This document shows, piece after piece, positions 45,606-57,277 of a stretch of 64,000 bases of DNA (position 1 is its first letter; each line of letters starts with the position of its first letter). Below the pieces are notes generated by a model. The model saw only the letters and a list, made by a program, of their open reading frames with translations. It did not search any database and was not told the origin of the DNA. The position numbers were made by a program, and so were the translations under genes. Origin of the DNA: Salipiger sp. CCB-MM3 (GTDB taxonomy: Bacteria; Pseudomonadota; Alphaproteobacteria; Rhodobacterales; Rhodobacteraceae); NCBI RefSeq assembly GCF_001687105.1, contig NZ_CP014595.1, positions 1,302,001-1,366,000 on the forward strand. The letters run 5' to 3'.

Positions 45606-45613
45606 GGCGGGGC

Positions 45614-45925
45614 TTAGCCCTTGTTGGTGACGTTTTCGGCGAAGGATTTTTCGAAGGCGGCTTTCTGTTCGGGGGTCGCCGCGTCTTGCTGGGCGCGCCA
45701 CGCGTCGTAGGGCATGCCGTAGAAAATCTCGCGGGCTTCGGATTTGCTCATCTCGATGCCGCGTTCATTGGCCGCCTCTTCGTACCAGCGCGACAGGCAG
45801 TTGCGACAGAACCCGGCGAGGTTCATCAGATCGATGTTGGCCACGTCGGGGCGGTCTTCCATCAGATGCTGGCGCAGGCGGCGGAAGGCGGCGGCTTCAA
45901 GCTCGATGCGGGTCTGGTCGTCCAT
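45614..45925 (-). CDS. DUF1244 domain-containing protein
   Basis: A 103-residue acidic protein. NIDLMNLAGFCRNCLSRW near residues 31-48 with its C-x2-C pair, and EAREIFYGMPYDAWRA near 63-78, match DUF1244, a conserved proteobacterial family of unknown function. Usual length. It follows the N-formylglutamate amidohydrolase gene after 17 bases, and this pairing beside pyk is common in Rhodobacteraceae as I recall it. Confidence 0.85.
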   Translation of the reverse strand: MDDQTRIELEAAAFRRLRQHLMEDRPDVANIDLMNLAGFCRNCLSRWYEEAANERGIEMSKSEAREIFYGMPYDAWRAQQDAATPEQKAAFEKSFAENVTNKG

Positions 45926-45942
45926 TTTGGTCTCCTCTCAAG

Positions 45943-46680
45943 TCAGTCGGGCGCGCGGGACAGCGCGGTCTTCAGCAGCGGTGCCAGCCGGGCGGCCCAA
46001 TCGGCCTGATCTTCTTCGCGTTCGATCAGATCGTTGCGCAGTTCGATCAGCGTGTTGTGGCGGCCATGGTTCAGCGCGTGCTGGTGCACCGAATCCCCCG
46101 GCAGATGGCCCGGATAGGGCTGGTTGCGTCCCACCACCAGATCGGGCTGCGCGGCGAGCAATTCAAGCAGCGCGTCCGACAGCCGCGCGTCCCATGCGTG
46201 CAGAATGCCCACATGCCACGGGCGCGGCAGCCGCCCGCGCAACTGCGGCGTGAAGGAATGCACCGAGACCAGCGCCGCCTCGGGACGGTGCTCAAGCAGG
46301 CTTTCGACCGCGTCGTGATAGGGCCGCCAATAGGCTTCGATGCGGCGCGCGCGTTCCTCGGGGCCGGCGTGGCGATTTCCGGGGATCACCGAGCCATCAT
46401 AGAGCCGCATCAGCAGCGTGGGATCGTCCTCGCCGCGGTTGGGATCGATCACGAGGCGGGAAAAATCGCTCCAGACCAAGGGGCTTTCCAGCGCCTCGGC
46501 AAGCGCGCGGGCGACTCCCAGCGCGCCTATATCATAGGCAATGTGGCGCGCCATGTCGGCCTCGGGCAGCCCGAGGGTTCCCCCAAGCTCGTCCGGCACG
46601 GTATGTGTCGCGTGATCGCAGGTGACCACGAACCTGCCTTTCCGCTCGGCGCCTTCGATATGGTAGGGAGTATGGGTCAT
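45943..46680 (-). CDS. N-formylglutamate amidohydrolase family protein
   Basis: A 245-residue hydrolase. VVTCDHATHTVPDELG near residues 18-33 is the conserved N-terminal block; WSDFSRLVIDPNRGEDDPTLL near 75-95 and VSVHSFTPQLRGRLP near 145 are the other family motifs. In histidine utilisation the enzyme yields glutamate and formate, but no hut genes are nearby, so another N-formyl or N-acyl substrate is possible. An ATG at 46704 is an alternative start. It diverges from pyk. Confidence 0.85.
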   Translation of the reverse strand: MTHTPYHIEGAERKGRFVVTCDHATHTVPDELGGTLGLPEADMARHIAYDIGALGVARALAEALESPLVWSDFSRLVIDPNRGEDDPTLLMRLYDGSVIPGNRHAGPEERARRIEAYWRPYHDAVESLLEHRPEAALVSVHSFTPQLRGRLPRPWHVGILHAWDARLSDALLELLAAQPDLVVGRNQPYPGHLPGDSVHQHALNHGRHNTLIELRNDLIEREEDQADWAARLAPLLKTALSRAPD

Positions 46681-46767
46681 GATCGCTTTGCACTTTGCCG
46701 TCATCTCTGGCGTGCCATGTCTAGATCAGTTGCGCCGCGAAGGGAATTCGACAATAAAAGGCGCAGC

Positions 46768-46781
46768 TGTTAGCGATAACC
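46768..46781. promoter_or_regulatory. LacI-family-like operator upstream of pyk
   Basis: TGTTAGCGATAACC is a near-perfect dyad centred on CG and matches the three sites before pckA/chvI. An inverted repeat GGTTTAA-CT-TTGAACC follows at 46803-46818. Both lie in the divergent gap between the amidohydrolase gene and pyk, upstream of the pyk ATG at 46895. Confidence 0.6.
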
Positions 46782-46894
46782 GAACCGTTGCGGGTGGTGG
46801 ATGGTTTAACTTTGAACCACTACGCTGAGTGAGAATACGCAACTCCACAGCAAAGCGGCCCGCCGGGTCGCGGCAGGAGGTCGAGGAGTTCCAG

Positions 46895-48340
46895 ATGAGA
46901 CGTTTGCGCAAAGTGAAGATCGTGGCCACGCTTGGCCCGGCGAGCAACACCTACGAGATGATCCGCACGCTGCATGAGGCCGGGGCCGATGTGTTCCGCC
47001 TGAACATGAGCCACGGCAGCCATGAGGACATCACCAAGCTGCACCGCGCCATCCGGCAAGTGGAGAAGGATCTGGACAGCCCGATCGCCATTCTGGCCGA
47101 CCTTCAGGGGCCGAAGCTGCGCGTGGGCGAGTTCGCCAATGGCTCGGAAGATCTGGAATGGGGCGCGACCTTCCGCTTCGACCTCGACGAGACGCCGGGC
47201 ACCGAAAAGCGCGTCTGCCTGCCCCACCCCGAGATCTTTCAGGCGCTTGGCGTCGGCGCGCACCTGCTGGTGAACGACGGCAAGATCCGCATGCGGGTCG
47301 AGGAATGCGGCGAGGATTTCGCCAATTGCGTGGTCGAGGCGGGCGGCACCATCTCGAACCGCAAGGGCGTCAACGTGCCCGACGTGGTGCTGCCGCTGGC
47401 GGCACTGTCGGAGAAGGACCGGGCCGATCTCGAGTTCGCCGCGGCGCTTGGCGTCGACTGGCTGGCGCTGAGCTTTGTGCAGCGTCCCGAGGATGTGGAA
47501 GAAGCGCGCAAGCTCTGCGACGGGCGGGCCGCGATCCTGTCGAAGATCGAGAAGCCCTCGGCGGTGAAGGCCTTTGACGAGATCCTCGCGGTGTCCGACG
47601 GCATCATGGTGGCGCGCGGCGACCTGGGCGTGGAACTGCCGGTGCAGGCAGTGCCGCCGATCCAGAAGCGGCTGATCCGCAAGTGCCGCGCCGCGGGCAA
47701 GCCGGTGATCGTCGCGACGCAGATGCTCGAATCGATGATCGAGAGCCCGATGCCGACCCGCGCCGAGGTTTCGGACGTGGCCACGGCCATCTACGAAGGG
47801 TCCGACGCGGTGATGCTCTCGGCCGAATCCGCCGCCGGGCAATATCCGGTCGAGGCGGTGACCACGATGAACAACGTGGCGATCAGCGTCGAGAAGGACC
47901 CGACCTTCACCGAGGTCATGGAGAACTCGCGCAACATCGCCCGCAACACCGTCGCCGACGGCATCGTGGCGGCAGCGCGCGAGATCGCCGAGACCGCCAA
48001 TGTGAAGGCGATCTGCTGCTTCACCTCCTCGGGCACCACCGCCGCTCTGGTGGCGCGCGAGCGTCCGCGGGTGCCGATCATCGCGATGACCTCGCTGCGC
48101 GGCACGGCGCGGCGGCTGTCGCTGACATGGGGCACCAACTGCGTGATGACCGGCGAGCTTGAGCGCTTCAAGCAGGCGGTGGTCAATGCCGCGCGCGCGG
48201 CGCGGGCGCAGGGCTATGCGGGGACCGAAGACAATATCATCGTGACCGCGGGCGTGCCCTTCAACATGTCGGGCACAACCAACATCCTGCGCGTCGCCCC
48301 CTGCGACGAGCGGCTGATCTATTCGACCGATCCCGAGTAA
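46895..48340 (+). CDS. pyk: Pyruvate kinase
   Basis: A 481-residue enzyme. KIVATLGPAS near residues 7-16, FRLNMSHG near 33-40, the catalytic ILSKIEKPSAV near 215-225 and MVARGDLGVELP near 240-251 are the hallmarks. It makes pyruvate and ATP from PEP and ADP. The ATG at 46895 (MRRLRKVKIV) has GAGGAG six bases upstream. A LacI-like operator upstream matches those of pckA, which would let one regulator oppose the two PEP-using steps. Confidence 0.97.
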   Translation: MRRLRKVKIVATLGPASNTYEMIRTLHEAGADVFRLNMSHGSHEDITKLHRAIRQVEKDLDSPIAILADLQGPKLRVGEFANGSEDLEWGATFRFDLDETPGTEKRVCLPHPEIFQALGVGAHLLVNDGKIRMRVEECGEDFANCVVEAGGTISNRKGVNVPDVVLPLAALSEKDRADLEFAAALGVDWLALSFVQRPEDVEEARKLCDGRAAILSKIEKPSAVKAFDEILAVSDGIMVARGDLGVELPVQAVPPIQKRLIRKCRAAGKPVIVATQMLESMIESPMPTRAEVSDVATAIYEGSDAVMLSAESAAGQYPVEAVTTMNNVAISVEKDPTFTEVMENSRNIARNTVADGIVAAAREIAETANVKAICCFTSSGTTAALVARERPRVPIIAMTSLRGTARRLSLTWGTNCVMTGELERFKQAVVNAARAARAQGYAGTEDNIIVTAGVPFNMSGTTNILRVAPCDERLIYSTDPE

Positions 48341-48500
48341 GCGCAGTCACGGTCGTAACTCACCGATGAACTTTCGCGGCGCGCGCCCCTCCCGGCGCGC
48401 GCCGCTGCGTTTTGATCTGCGCCGCCGCCGCGCTAGACTCTGATCGGTGCCGGCAAAGGCATGTGTCCGTTTGATCAGTTTCGCGAAAGGCCGCAGCGGC

Positions 48501-48725
48501 GTGACCCCAGATCAGTTCCTCGTGCTTGGCCTGCTGCTTGCCGGGTTCGGCTTGCCGTTTCTGGTGGCCGCTTGGGCCGAGCGGCGGCGGCCATGGGCCG
48601 GGGCTCTGCTGCTGGCGCTTGGCATTGGCTTTGTGCTGCATGCGCAGGTCTCGCGCCCCGGCGGCTATGGGCTTGCCGAGATCGAAGACGCGCTCTATGG
48701 CGTGATTGGCGCGCTGATCCGCTGA
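48501..48725 (+). CDS. Small membrane protein of unknown function
   Basis: About 74 residues from a GTG (VTPDQFLVLGLLLAGFG and following). Two membrane segments are visible: LVLGLLLAGFGLPFLVAAW, then WAGALLLALGIGFVLHA after the basic turn AERRRPW. AAAGG lies about 11 bases upstream; a longer start at 48447 is possible. It sits between pyk and the L35 gene. I do not recognise the family. Coding potential is supported by the clean two-helix layout with a positive-inside loop. Confidence 0.6.
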   Translation: MTPDQFLVLGLLLAGFGLPFLVAAWAERRRPWAGALLLALGIGFVLHAQVSRPGGYGLAEIEDALYGVIGALIR

Positions 48726-48859
48726 CCGCGCGCCGCCCCTTCCCACCGATAAGGGCTTGCACCGCAGCCCGCTCCCGCCTATAGGGGCGCCTCTAACCGC
48801 GCGGCCGGCTCCTGTGGCATGCCGAGTCGCGCTGAACGCACTTCGTTAAGGAGACGAAA

Positions 48860-49060
48860 ATGCCCAAGATGAAGACAAAGTCGAGCGCCAAGAAGCGCTT
48901 CAAGGTCACCGCGACCGGCAAGGTCGTGGCTGGTCAGGCCGGCAAGCGCCACGGCATGATCAAGCGCACCACGAAGTTCATCCGCGACGCTCGCGGCACC
49001 ACCACGCTGTCGGCTCCCGACGCAAAAATCGTCAAGGGCTACATGCCCTACGACCGCTGA
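48860..49060 (+). CDS. rpmI: 50S ribosomal protein L35
   Basis: A 66-residue basic protein. [14 protein letters not shown] at the start and [10 protein letters not shown] near residue 31 are diagnostic of L35. AAGGAG precedes the ATG. It pairs with rplT 17 bases downstream. infC, often upstream in other bacteria, is not adjacent here. Confidence 0.97.
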   Translation: MPKMKTKSSAKKRFKVTATGKVVAGQAGKRHGMIKRTTKFIRDARGTTTLSAPDAKIVKGYMPYDR

Positions 49061-49077
49061 ACAAGGAGTTCTGATCC

Positions 49078-49443
49078 ATGGCACGAGTCAAAGGTGGTGT
49101 AGTCACCCACGCCCGTCACAAGAAGGTCATCAAGGCAGCCAAAGGTTACTATGGCCGTCGTAAGAACACCTTCAAGGTTGCAGCACAGGCCGTCGACAAG
49201 GCGAACCAGTACGCGACCCGCGACCGCAAGAACCGCAAGCGCAACTTCCGCGCTCTGTGGATCCAGCGTATCAACGCTGCCGTTCGCGCGCATGACGAGG
49301 CTCTGACCTACTCGAAGTTCATCAACGGCCTGAACCTGGCTGGCATCGAAGTTGACCGTAAAGTGCTGGCGGATCTCGCCGTGCACGAGCCGGAAGCCTT
49401 CAACGCCATCGTTGACCAGGCGAAAGGCGCGCTGGCCGCCTGA
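49078..49443 (+). CDS. rplT: 50S ribosomal protein L20
   Basis: A 121-residue basic protein. The start [20 protein letters not shown] and the block [20 protein letters not shown] near residues 52-71 are typical L20. It binds 23S rRNA early in 50S assembly, and in some bacteria represses its own operon. A strong terminator follows. Confidence 0.98.
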   Translation: MARVKGGVVTHARHKKVIKAAKGYYGRRKNTFKVAAQAVDKANQYATRDRKNRKRNFRALWIQRINAAVRAHDEALTYSKFINGLNLAGIEVDRKVLADLAVHEPEAFNAIVDQAKGALAA

Positions 49444-49467
49444 TAGGCGCCAACGGCTGAGTTTCGA

Positions 49468-49498
49468 AACGCCGCTCCTTCGGGGGCGGCGTTTTCTT
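49468..49498 (+). terminator. Intrinsic terminator after rplT
   Basis: An 11-bp stem (AACGCCGCTCC with GGGGCGGCGTT, one G-U) closes a TTCG loop and is followed by TTCTTTT. Confidence 0.88.
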
Positions 49499-49554
49499 TT
49501 GCGCTCTCGCTGGGCTGTGACCTCGGCCCTTTACCTCGGCCTGTGACCTGTTAT

Positions 49555-49615
49555 GGGGGCTCCGCCCCCGCCGCGCGATGCGCGGCTCCCCCGGGATATT
49601 TTCACCAAGAGGAAG
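49555..49615 (+). repeat. Dispersed intergenic repeat upstream of pheS
   Basis: Hairpin GGGGGC-TCC-GCCCCC (49555-49569) is followed by the core GATATTTTCACCAAGAGGAA (49595-49614). It ends 81 bases before the pheS start, so it lies in or beside the pheS leader. Confidence 0.8.
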
Positions 49616-49696
49616 AGCCGCGCGCCCCTGCCCTTGCGCAGAGCCCGCGCAGCCGGTACTGCACGACCCCGAAGAGATGCTCGGAAGAGGCCCCGA

Positions 49697-50767
49697 ATGG
49701 ACGACCTGCGCGACAAGTATATCGACCTGATTGGCAAGGCGGCGGATGAACCCGCGCTTGAGGATCTGCGGGTGCAGGCCGTTGGCAAGAAGGGCGAGAT
49801 CAGCCTTAAGATGCGCGAGCTGGGCAAGATGAGCCCCGAAGAGCGGCAGGTCATGGGACCGAAGCTCAACGCGCTGAAGGATGAGATCAACGCGGCGCTC
49901 GGCGCCAAGAAGGCGGCGCTGGCGGATGCGGCGCTGAACGAGCGTCTGCAGGCCGAATGGCTGGACGTCACCCTGCCGGGGCGCAACCGCCGCGTCGGCA
50001 GCATCCACCCGGTCAGCCAGGTCTGGGAAGAATGCACCGCGATCTTTGCCGACATGGGCTTTGCCGTGGCCGAAGGCCCGCAGGTCGAGACCGACTGGTA
50101 CAATTTCGACGCGCTGAACATCCCCGGCCACCACCCGGCCCGCGCCGAGATGGACACGTTCTATATGCACCGTGCCGAGGGCGACGAGCGCCCGCCGCAT
50201 GTGCTGCGCACCCACACCTCGCCGGTGCAGATCCGCTCGATGGAAGCGGGCGGCGCGCCGACGCGGATCATCTGCCCGGGCCGCGTCTACCGCGCCGATT
50301 ACGACCAGACCCACACGCCGATGTTCCATCAGGTCGAGGGGCTTGCTATCGACAAGGATATCTCGATGGCGAACCTCAAGTGGGTGCTGGAAGAGTTCTT
50401 CTCGGCCTATTTCGGCCGCTCGGTGAAGACCCGTTTCCGCGCCTCGCACTTCCCCTTCACCGAGCCTTCGGCCGAAGTGGACATCCAGTGCCAGTGGAAA
50501 GACGGCTCGGTCACCGTGGGTGAGGGCGACGATTGGCTGGAGGTTCTGGGCTCGGGCATGGTGCACCCCAAGGTGCTGCAGGCGGGCGGCATCGATCCCG
50601 ACGAATGGCAGGGCTTTGCCTTCGGCATGGGTATCGACCGGATCGCCATGCTGAAATACGGCATCCCCGACCTGCGCGCTTTCTTTGATTCCGATCTGCG
50701 CTGGCTGCGGAACTACGGTTTCGCCTCGCTGGACGTGCCGACGCTGCACGGCGGGCTGTCGCGCTAA
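49697..50767 (+). CDS. pheS: Phenylalanine--tRNA ligase subunit alpha
   Basis: A 356-residue class II synthetase subunit. An N-terminal coiled-coil tRNA-binding arm (residues 1-85) is followed by the catalytic core: motif 2 region [23 protein letters not shown] near 195-217 and motif 3 [17 protein letters not shown] near 310-326. MEAGGAPTR leads into motif 2. The ATG at 49697 begins [13 protein letters not shown] with GAAGAGG upstream. pheT is not immediately downstream; a YrhK gene follows instead, after a terminator-like hairpin. Confidence 0.96.
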   Translation: MDDLRDKYIDLIGKAADEPALEDLRVQAVGKKGEISLKMRELGKMSPEERQVMGPKLNALKDEINAALGAKKAALADAALNERLQAEWLDVTLPGRNRRVGSIHPVSQVWEECTAIFADMGFAVAEGPQVETDWYNFDALNIPGHHPARAEMDTFYMHRAEGDERPPHVLRTHTSPVQIRSMEAGGAPTRIICPGRVYRADYDQTHTPMFHQVEGLAIDKDISMANLKWVLEEFFSAYFGRSVKTRFRASHFPFTEPSAEVDIQCQWKDGSVTVGEGDDWLEVLGSGMVHPKVLQAGGIDPDEWQGFAFGMGIDRIAMLKYGIPDLRAFFDSDLRWLRNYGFASLDVPTLHGGLSR

Positions 50768-50790
50768 AGCGCGCTGCTTGGCAGGACCAG

Positions 50791-50820
50791 AGGGCCCGGT
50801 GCACCAGCGCCGGGCCTTTT
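50791..50820 (+). terminator. Intrinsic terminator after pheS
   Basis: GGCCCGG pairs with CCGGGCC, extended by wobble pairs, and is followed by TTTT. It lies 23 bases after the pheS stop, so pheS is not co-transcribed with pheT here. Confidence 0.75.
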
Positions 50821-50851
50821 CCTTTGCCGGCGGCGCGCCATCTTCTGGCCC

Positions 50852-51136
50852 ATGAAGCTGTTCAACCACGCCAATCGGCAGCGCAACGCCGACACGCGGC
50901 GCGTCTACGCGCTTTTCGAGATTGCCCACACGCTCGTCGATTTCGGCGCGGCGGTCTGTTTCACCATCGGCTCTGTGCTGTTCTTCTGGAAGCAGTATGA
51001 AACCATCGCGATCTGGTTCTTCACCGTGGGCTCTGTGCTGTTCATGGTGAAGCCCACGCTGCGGCTGGCGCGCGAGATCAAGCTCTGGCAGATGGGCAAG
51101 CTGGAGACGCTGGCGGAGCGGGAAAAGGGCGGCTAG
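50852..51136 (+). CDS. YrhK family membrane protein
   Basis: A 94-residue protein with two membrane helices (VDFGAAVCFTIGSVLFFW, residues 29-46; IAIWFFTVGSVLFMVKPTL, 52-70). The GSVLFF and GSVLFMVKP repeats are the YrhK-domain signature. Function unknown; probably an inner-membrane protein. It lies between pheS and the convergent holA and shares a CTAG stop with holA. Confidence 0.8.
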   Translation: MKLFNHANRQRNADTRRVYALFEIAHTLVDFGAAVCFTIGSVLFFWKQYETIAIWFFTVGSVLFMVKPTLRLAREIKLWQMGKLETLAEREKGG

Positions 51137-52161
51137 CGCCGCGAGGCAAGCCAGGCGAGGCGCACGAAATTGCGCTCGACCAGCGCCATGGCGGGCGCGC
51201 GGGCCCCGGCGGAGCGGATCGACAGATCGGTCTCCATCAGCATCGACAGCGCGTCTTCGAGCCGGTCGGCGTTCCAGCCCGAGGCCTGACGCACCATACG
51301 GTCGCGGCGCGGGCCGAAGAGCGGCGGGCGCAGGCGCTGCACGCCCGCTTGCGGGCCGCCCTGTGCCGAGGCCAGCGTGTAGAGCACGCGAAAGTGGCGC
51401 ATGGCCATGATCAGCAGCGTCACCGGTGCCACGCCCTGCCCTTCCAGCCGCTGCATCAGCGGGCCGATCTCGGGCGAGCGGCCCTCGGCCACCACATGCA
51501 GGATGTCGTCAAGCTCTGCCTCGATGGAGGCGGGCGCGCAGGCGGCGACCTCCTCTGGCATCAGCGGCGCGGGATCGTCGAGCTTGTAAAGCGCGAGCTT
51601 TTCCAGAACCTGCCGGAAGTCGCCCGGCTCCAGCGCGCGGGCCAGATGATCGAGCGCATCGAAGGCGGCGCGATCAACCTGGGTGAGCCCGGCCTTGGTC
51701 AGCGCGGCCTCGATCTCGTCGTGGCCCGGAGGATCGGAGTAGATGCCGATGGCCAGCGCCTCGGGCGCGGCCTCGAAGAGCTTGCGCAGGGCGGATTTGG
51801 CGGTGAGCTGGCCCGCGGTGACGATGATCTGCGCGTCGCCGGGGCGCCAGTCGGTGAGCGCCGCGCCCATGATTTTGGCCAGCCCGTCGGTCGCCTCTTC
51901 CACGAACACCACGCGCGGGCCGGGGAAGAACCCCTGCGCCTTTACCGCGTCGAGCAGCATCGCGGGATCCTTGCGCAGATCACCGCCCGACATCCGCGTG
52001 AGCCGCATTTCCGCCTCGGCCTCGGGACCGACCAGAGCGGCGATCACCTCCTGCCGGCGATGGGCAACGCGCATGGCGTCCTCGCCGAACAGCAGCACGC
52101 CGGACCGCGTGGGATCCGGCTTGCGGAAGAAGGCCTGTGCGTCGCGCCCGGAAAGCTTCAT
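51133..52161 (-). CDS. holA: DNA polymerase III subunit delta
   Basis: A 342-residue protein of the clamp-loader delta family. It begins [34 protein letters not shown] near residue 20 and the C-terminal helical segment (IMAMRHFRVLYTLAS, AMALVERNFVRLAWL) match HolA. It opens the beta clamp during loading. It overlaps lptE by four bases (ATGA), the usual lptE-holA arrangement after leuS. Confidence 0.9.
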   Translation of the reverse strand: MKLSGRDAQAFFRKPDPTRSGVLLFGEDAMRVAHRRQEVIAALVGPEAEAEMRLTRMSGGDLRKDPAMLLDAVKAQGFFPGPRVVFVEEATDGLAKIMGAALTDWRPGDAQIIVTAGQLTAKSALRKLFEAAPEALAIGIYSDPPGHDEIEAALTKAGLTQVDRAAFDALDHLARALEPGDFRQVLEKLALYKLDDPAPLMPEEVAACAPASIEAELDDILHVVAEGRSPEIGPLMQRLEGQGVAPVTLLIMAMRHFRVLYTLASAQGGPQAGVQRLRPPLFGPRRDRMVRQASGWNADRLEDALSMLMETDLSIRSAGARAPAMALVERNFVRLAWLASRR

Positions 52162-52641
52162 TGCGGCAGGTCTGCAGCGACCAGCATCAACCGGTCGATC
52201 ACCCGGTCGGCGAGCATGATCATCAGCCGCTCTTCGGCGTCGCGCTCCGAGGCCTGCGTGGCCGCGGTCGAGCCGGTGGTGGAATAGCCGGTGAAGGACG
52301 AGGTGGAGCCTTCGGTCAGCGTCTCGGCGCTGGCCGTGTCGCGCAGTTTGAAGCTGGCGTCGCCGACCAGACGGATGCGGGTGGTGTTGCCGTCAGCGAG
52401 CGAGCCCTGCCCGGCGCTTTCGGTGCGGATCGTCGTCTCGAGCTGATAGGGCGCGCCGCTTGGCGCGCGGCCCAGCCGCTCCTCGATCCGGCGGTTGAAG
52501 AGATAGGCGTTGGGGCTGTCCGGATCGCTCAGCGCGATCTGGCCGAGCAGCGCCTGCCCGCCCCCCTGCGGCCCGTAAACCGGGGTGAATCCGCAGCCCG
52601 CGAGCGCAAGCGCGCCGCAGGCTGCGAGAAAGGTTCGACGA

Positions 52642-52655
<14 letters not shown>
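52158..52655 (-). CDS. lptE: LPS-assembly lipoprotein LptE
   Basis: A 165-residue lipoprotein with a twin-basic N-terminus and lipobox ([17 protein letters not shown]; the acylated Cys is the C of LAGC). In the outer membrane LptE plugs LptD and helps deliver LPS to the surface. It starts 14 bases inside the leuS end and overlaps holA. The leuS-lptE-holA order is a strong contextual support. Confidence 0.88.
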
Positions 52656-55212
<2,557 letters not shown>

Positions 55213-55436
55213 AATCTGTTGTCCCTCAGAGCGGATGGGGTCGGTGCGGATGGGTCTTGCCGGGTGATAGGGCAGGCCCCGGCGGGCGTCCAGTGCCCTC
55301 TCCCGGCTGGCAGCGGCTGACGGCGACATTTCAGCAACCTCTTGGCGTCAAAAGACCCATAAGCGGCGTTTCACGTTGGTTCGCGTTTCGCCGCGTGGAA
55401 AAGTGCCACCCGTTTAGGGACCGATGACCGACGACC

Positions 55437-56696
55437 ATGAAAATACTTTGCATTCACCAGAATTTCCCCGGCCAATACAAGCACCTCGCCCCGGAATTGG
55501 TCCGCCTCGGCCATGAGGTCACCGCGCTGACCCCGAAGGTCAAAAAGCCGACGGTCTGGAATGGCGTCAAAGTGATCCCCTATGAGATCCGCGGCAGCAG
55601 CACCCGCGGCATCCACCCCTATCTCACCGATTTCGAAACCAAGGTGCTGCGCGGCGTCAGCTGCTGCAACGCGGCGCAGCAGCTGCGGCAGAGCGGCTAT
55701 GAGCCGGATGTGATTCTGGCCCACCACGGCTGGGGCGAGAGCCTGTTTCTGAAGGATGTCTGGCCCAAGGCGCGGCTGGGGCTCTATTGCGAGCTTTACC
55801 ATCTGACCACGCCGGAGTTCATCGACTTCGACCGCGAGTTCAGCAAACCCGCCTCGCTGAGTGAAGCGCAGCGCATCCGCATGAAGAACCTCAACAACCG
55901 GATGCACGAGGAGGTCATGGACGCGGGCATCAGCCCCACGGGCTTTCAGGCGGGCACCTTCCCCGAGCGCTGGCAGGATAGGCTGACCGTCGCCCACGAT
56001 GGCATCGACACCGATCTGGTGGTGCCCAATCCCGATGCGCGGCTGGATCTCGAGGGCGGCACCGTGCTGACCCGCGACGATGAGGTGATCACCTTCATCA
56101 ACCGCAACCTAGAGCCCTATCGCGGCTATCACGTCTTCATGCGCGCCCTACCCGAGATCCTGCGCCTCCGCCCGAATGCCCATGTCACGCTGATCGGCGG
56201 CGACGAGGTGAGCTATGGTGCCAAGGCCCCGGGCGGGAAGAGCTGGAAGCAGATCTACATCGACGAGGTGCGCGGCCAGATCCCCGATGCCGATTGGGCG
56301 CGGGTGCACTTCCTTGGCAGGGTGCCCTACGACCGCTTCCTTGCGATGATGCAGGTGAGCCGGGTGCACGTCTATCTGACCTACCCCTTCGTGCTGAGCT
56401 GGTCGCTGCTTGAAGCGATGAGCGCCGGCTGCGCCATCCTCGCCAGCGACACCGCGCCGGTGCGCGAGGCGCTGACCGAGGGGGAAACCGGCTGGATGGT
56501 GGATTTCTTCGACCGCGACGCGCTGGTCGAGCGGCTCTGTACGCTGCTCGACGATCCCGAGACCCGCGCCCGCCTTGGCGCCGCGGCCCGCGCCCATGTC
56601 CGCGCCCATTACGATCTGCGCAGCCATTGCCTGCCGCGCCACGTCGACTGGGTGACCCGGCTGGGAGAGATGCAGCCGCGCCCGCCGCGGGACTGA
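55437..56696 (+). CDS. Glycosyltransferase family 4 protein
   Basis: A 419-residue GT-B enzyme. MKILCIHQNFPGQYKHLAPE is the N-terminal Rossmann start, and the donor-binding C-terminal domain has FINRNLEPYRGYHVFMRALP near residue 222, VHFLGRVPYDRFLAMM near 285 and the E-x7-E motif SWSLLEAMSAGCAILASDTAPVRE near 320-343. It probably adds a sugar to a polysaccharide or lipid-linked glycan. It sits between leuS and the DUF3576 gene in the opposite direction, breaking what is elsewhere a co-directional neighbourhood; no other glycan gene adjoins. Confidence 0.85.
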   Translation: MKILCIHQNFPGQYKHLAPELVRLGHEVTALTPKVKKPTVWNGVKVIPYEIRGSSTRGIHPYLTDFETKVLRGVSCCNAAQQLRQSGYEPDVILAHHGWGESLFLKDVWPKARLGLYCELYHLTTPEFIDFDREFSKPASLSEAQRIRMKNLNNRMHEEVMDAGISPTGFQAGTFPERWQDRLTVAHDGIDTDLVVPNPDARLDLEGGTVLTRDDEVITFINRNLEPYRGYHVFMRALPEILRLRPNAHVTLIGGDEVSYGAKAPGGKSWKQIYIDEVRGQIPDADWARVHFLGRVPYDRFLAMMQVSRVHVYLTYPFVLSWSLLEAMSAGCAILASDTAPVREALTEGETGWMVDFFDRDALVERLCTLLDDPETRARLGAAARAHVRAHYDLRSHCLPRHVDWVTRLGEMQPRPPRD

Positions 56697-56724
56697 GGCA
56701 CCCCGCCCACGATCAGCCCTATGC

Positions 56725-56757
56725 AAAAGAAAAGGCCCAGAGCGTTCTCCGGGCCTT
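56725..56757 (-). terminator. Intrinsic terminator for the DUF3576 gene
   Basis: On the minus strand the stem AAGGCCC/GGGCCTT runs into TTTTCTTTT, 23 bases after the DUF3576 stop. On the plus strand the T-run is missing, so it serves mainly the minus-strand gene. Confidence 0.75.
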
Positions 56758-56779
56758 CGTAATCTGCTGAAGGGCTGCC

Positions 56780-57277
56780 TCAGATGCGGCTGTCGACCGC
56801 GCGGATTTGCCGTGCGCGGGTCAGGATCGCATCTTCGACCGCATGCACCGTAGAAGCGCTGGCCGGACCCGAGCGGGTCATCAGCGCGACATTGAGCGAC
56901 CGCGCGTCCAGCGCCGGGTCCGAGACGAGGATCGTCGCGCGATAGGCGGTGCCGCCGCCCGGCGGGGTGCCGTAACCGGTGGTGATCACCCCGGTGAAAG
57001 GATCGACAGATTCGACCGGCAGGAAGTCCAGAACTTCGAGCGAGGCGTTCCAGATGTATTTGTTCACCGCGCCGACTCGGCCCGCATCGGGCTTGGACTT
57101 AAAAATGTCCCAAACGGTCGACTCAGGCGCGCCGCGCCCGTTGTAGACATCCGCCTCCATGATCTCATCTGCCGAGCGGGTCTGTACCGTCTGCGTGGAT
57201 GTCTGCTGGCTGCAGGCCGTCAGCCCGAGCACCACCGCTGCCAGCGAAAGCCCCTTCGCAAACCGCTTATATTCCAT
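56780..57277 (-). CDS. DUF3576 lipoprotein
   Basis: A 165-residue protein with a lipoprotein signal (FAKGLSLAAVVLGLTACSQQ; Cys is the predicted lipidation site). STVWDIFKSKPDAGRVGAVNKYIWNASLEVL near residue 55-85 and SVDPFTGVITTGYGTPPGG near 92 match DUF3576. Function unknown; likely periplasmic or outer-membrane bound. The ATG at 57277 is chosen because the signal peptide starts there. It diverges from the porin gene. Confidence 0.82.
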   Translation of the reverse strand: MEYKRFAKGLSLAAVVLGLTACSQQTSTQTVQTRSADEIMEADVYNGRGAPESTVWDIFKSKPDAGRVGAVNKYIWNASLEVLDFLPVESVDPFTGVITTGYGTPPGGGTAYRATILVSDPALDARSLNVALMTRSGPASASTVHAVEDAILTRARQIRAVDSRI

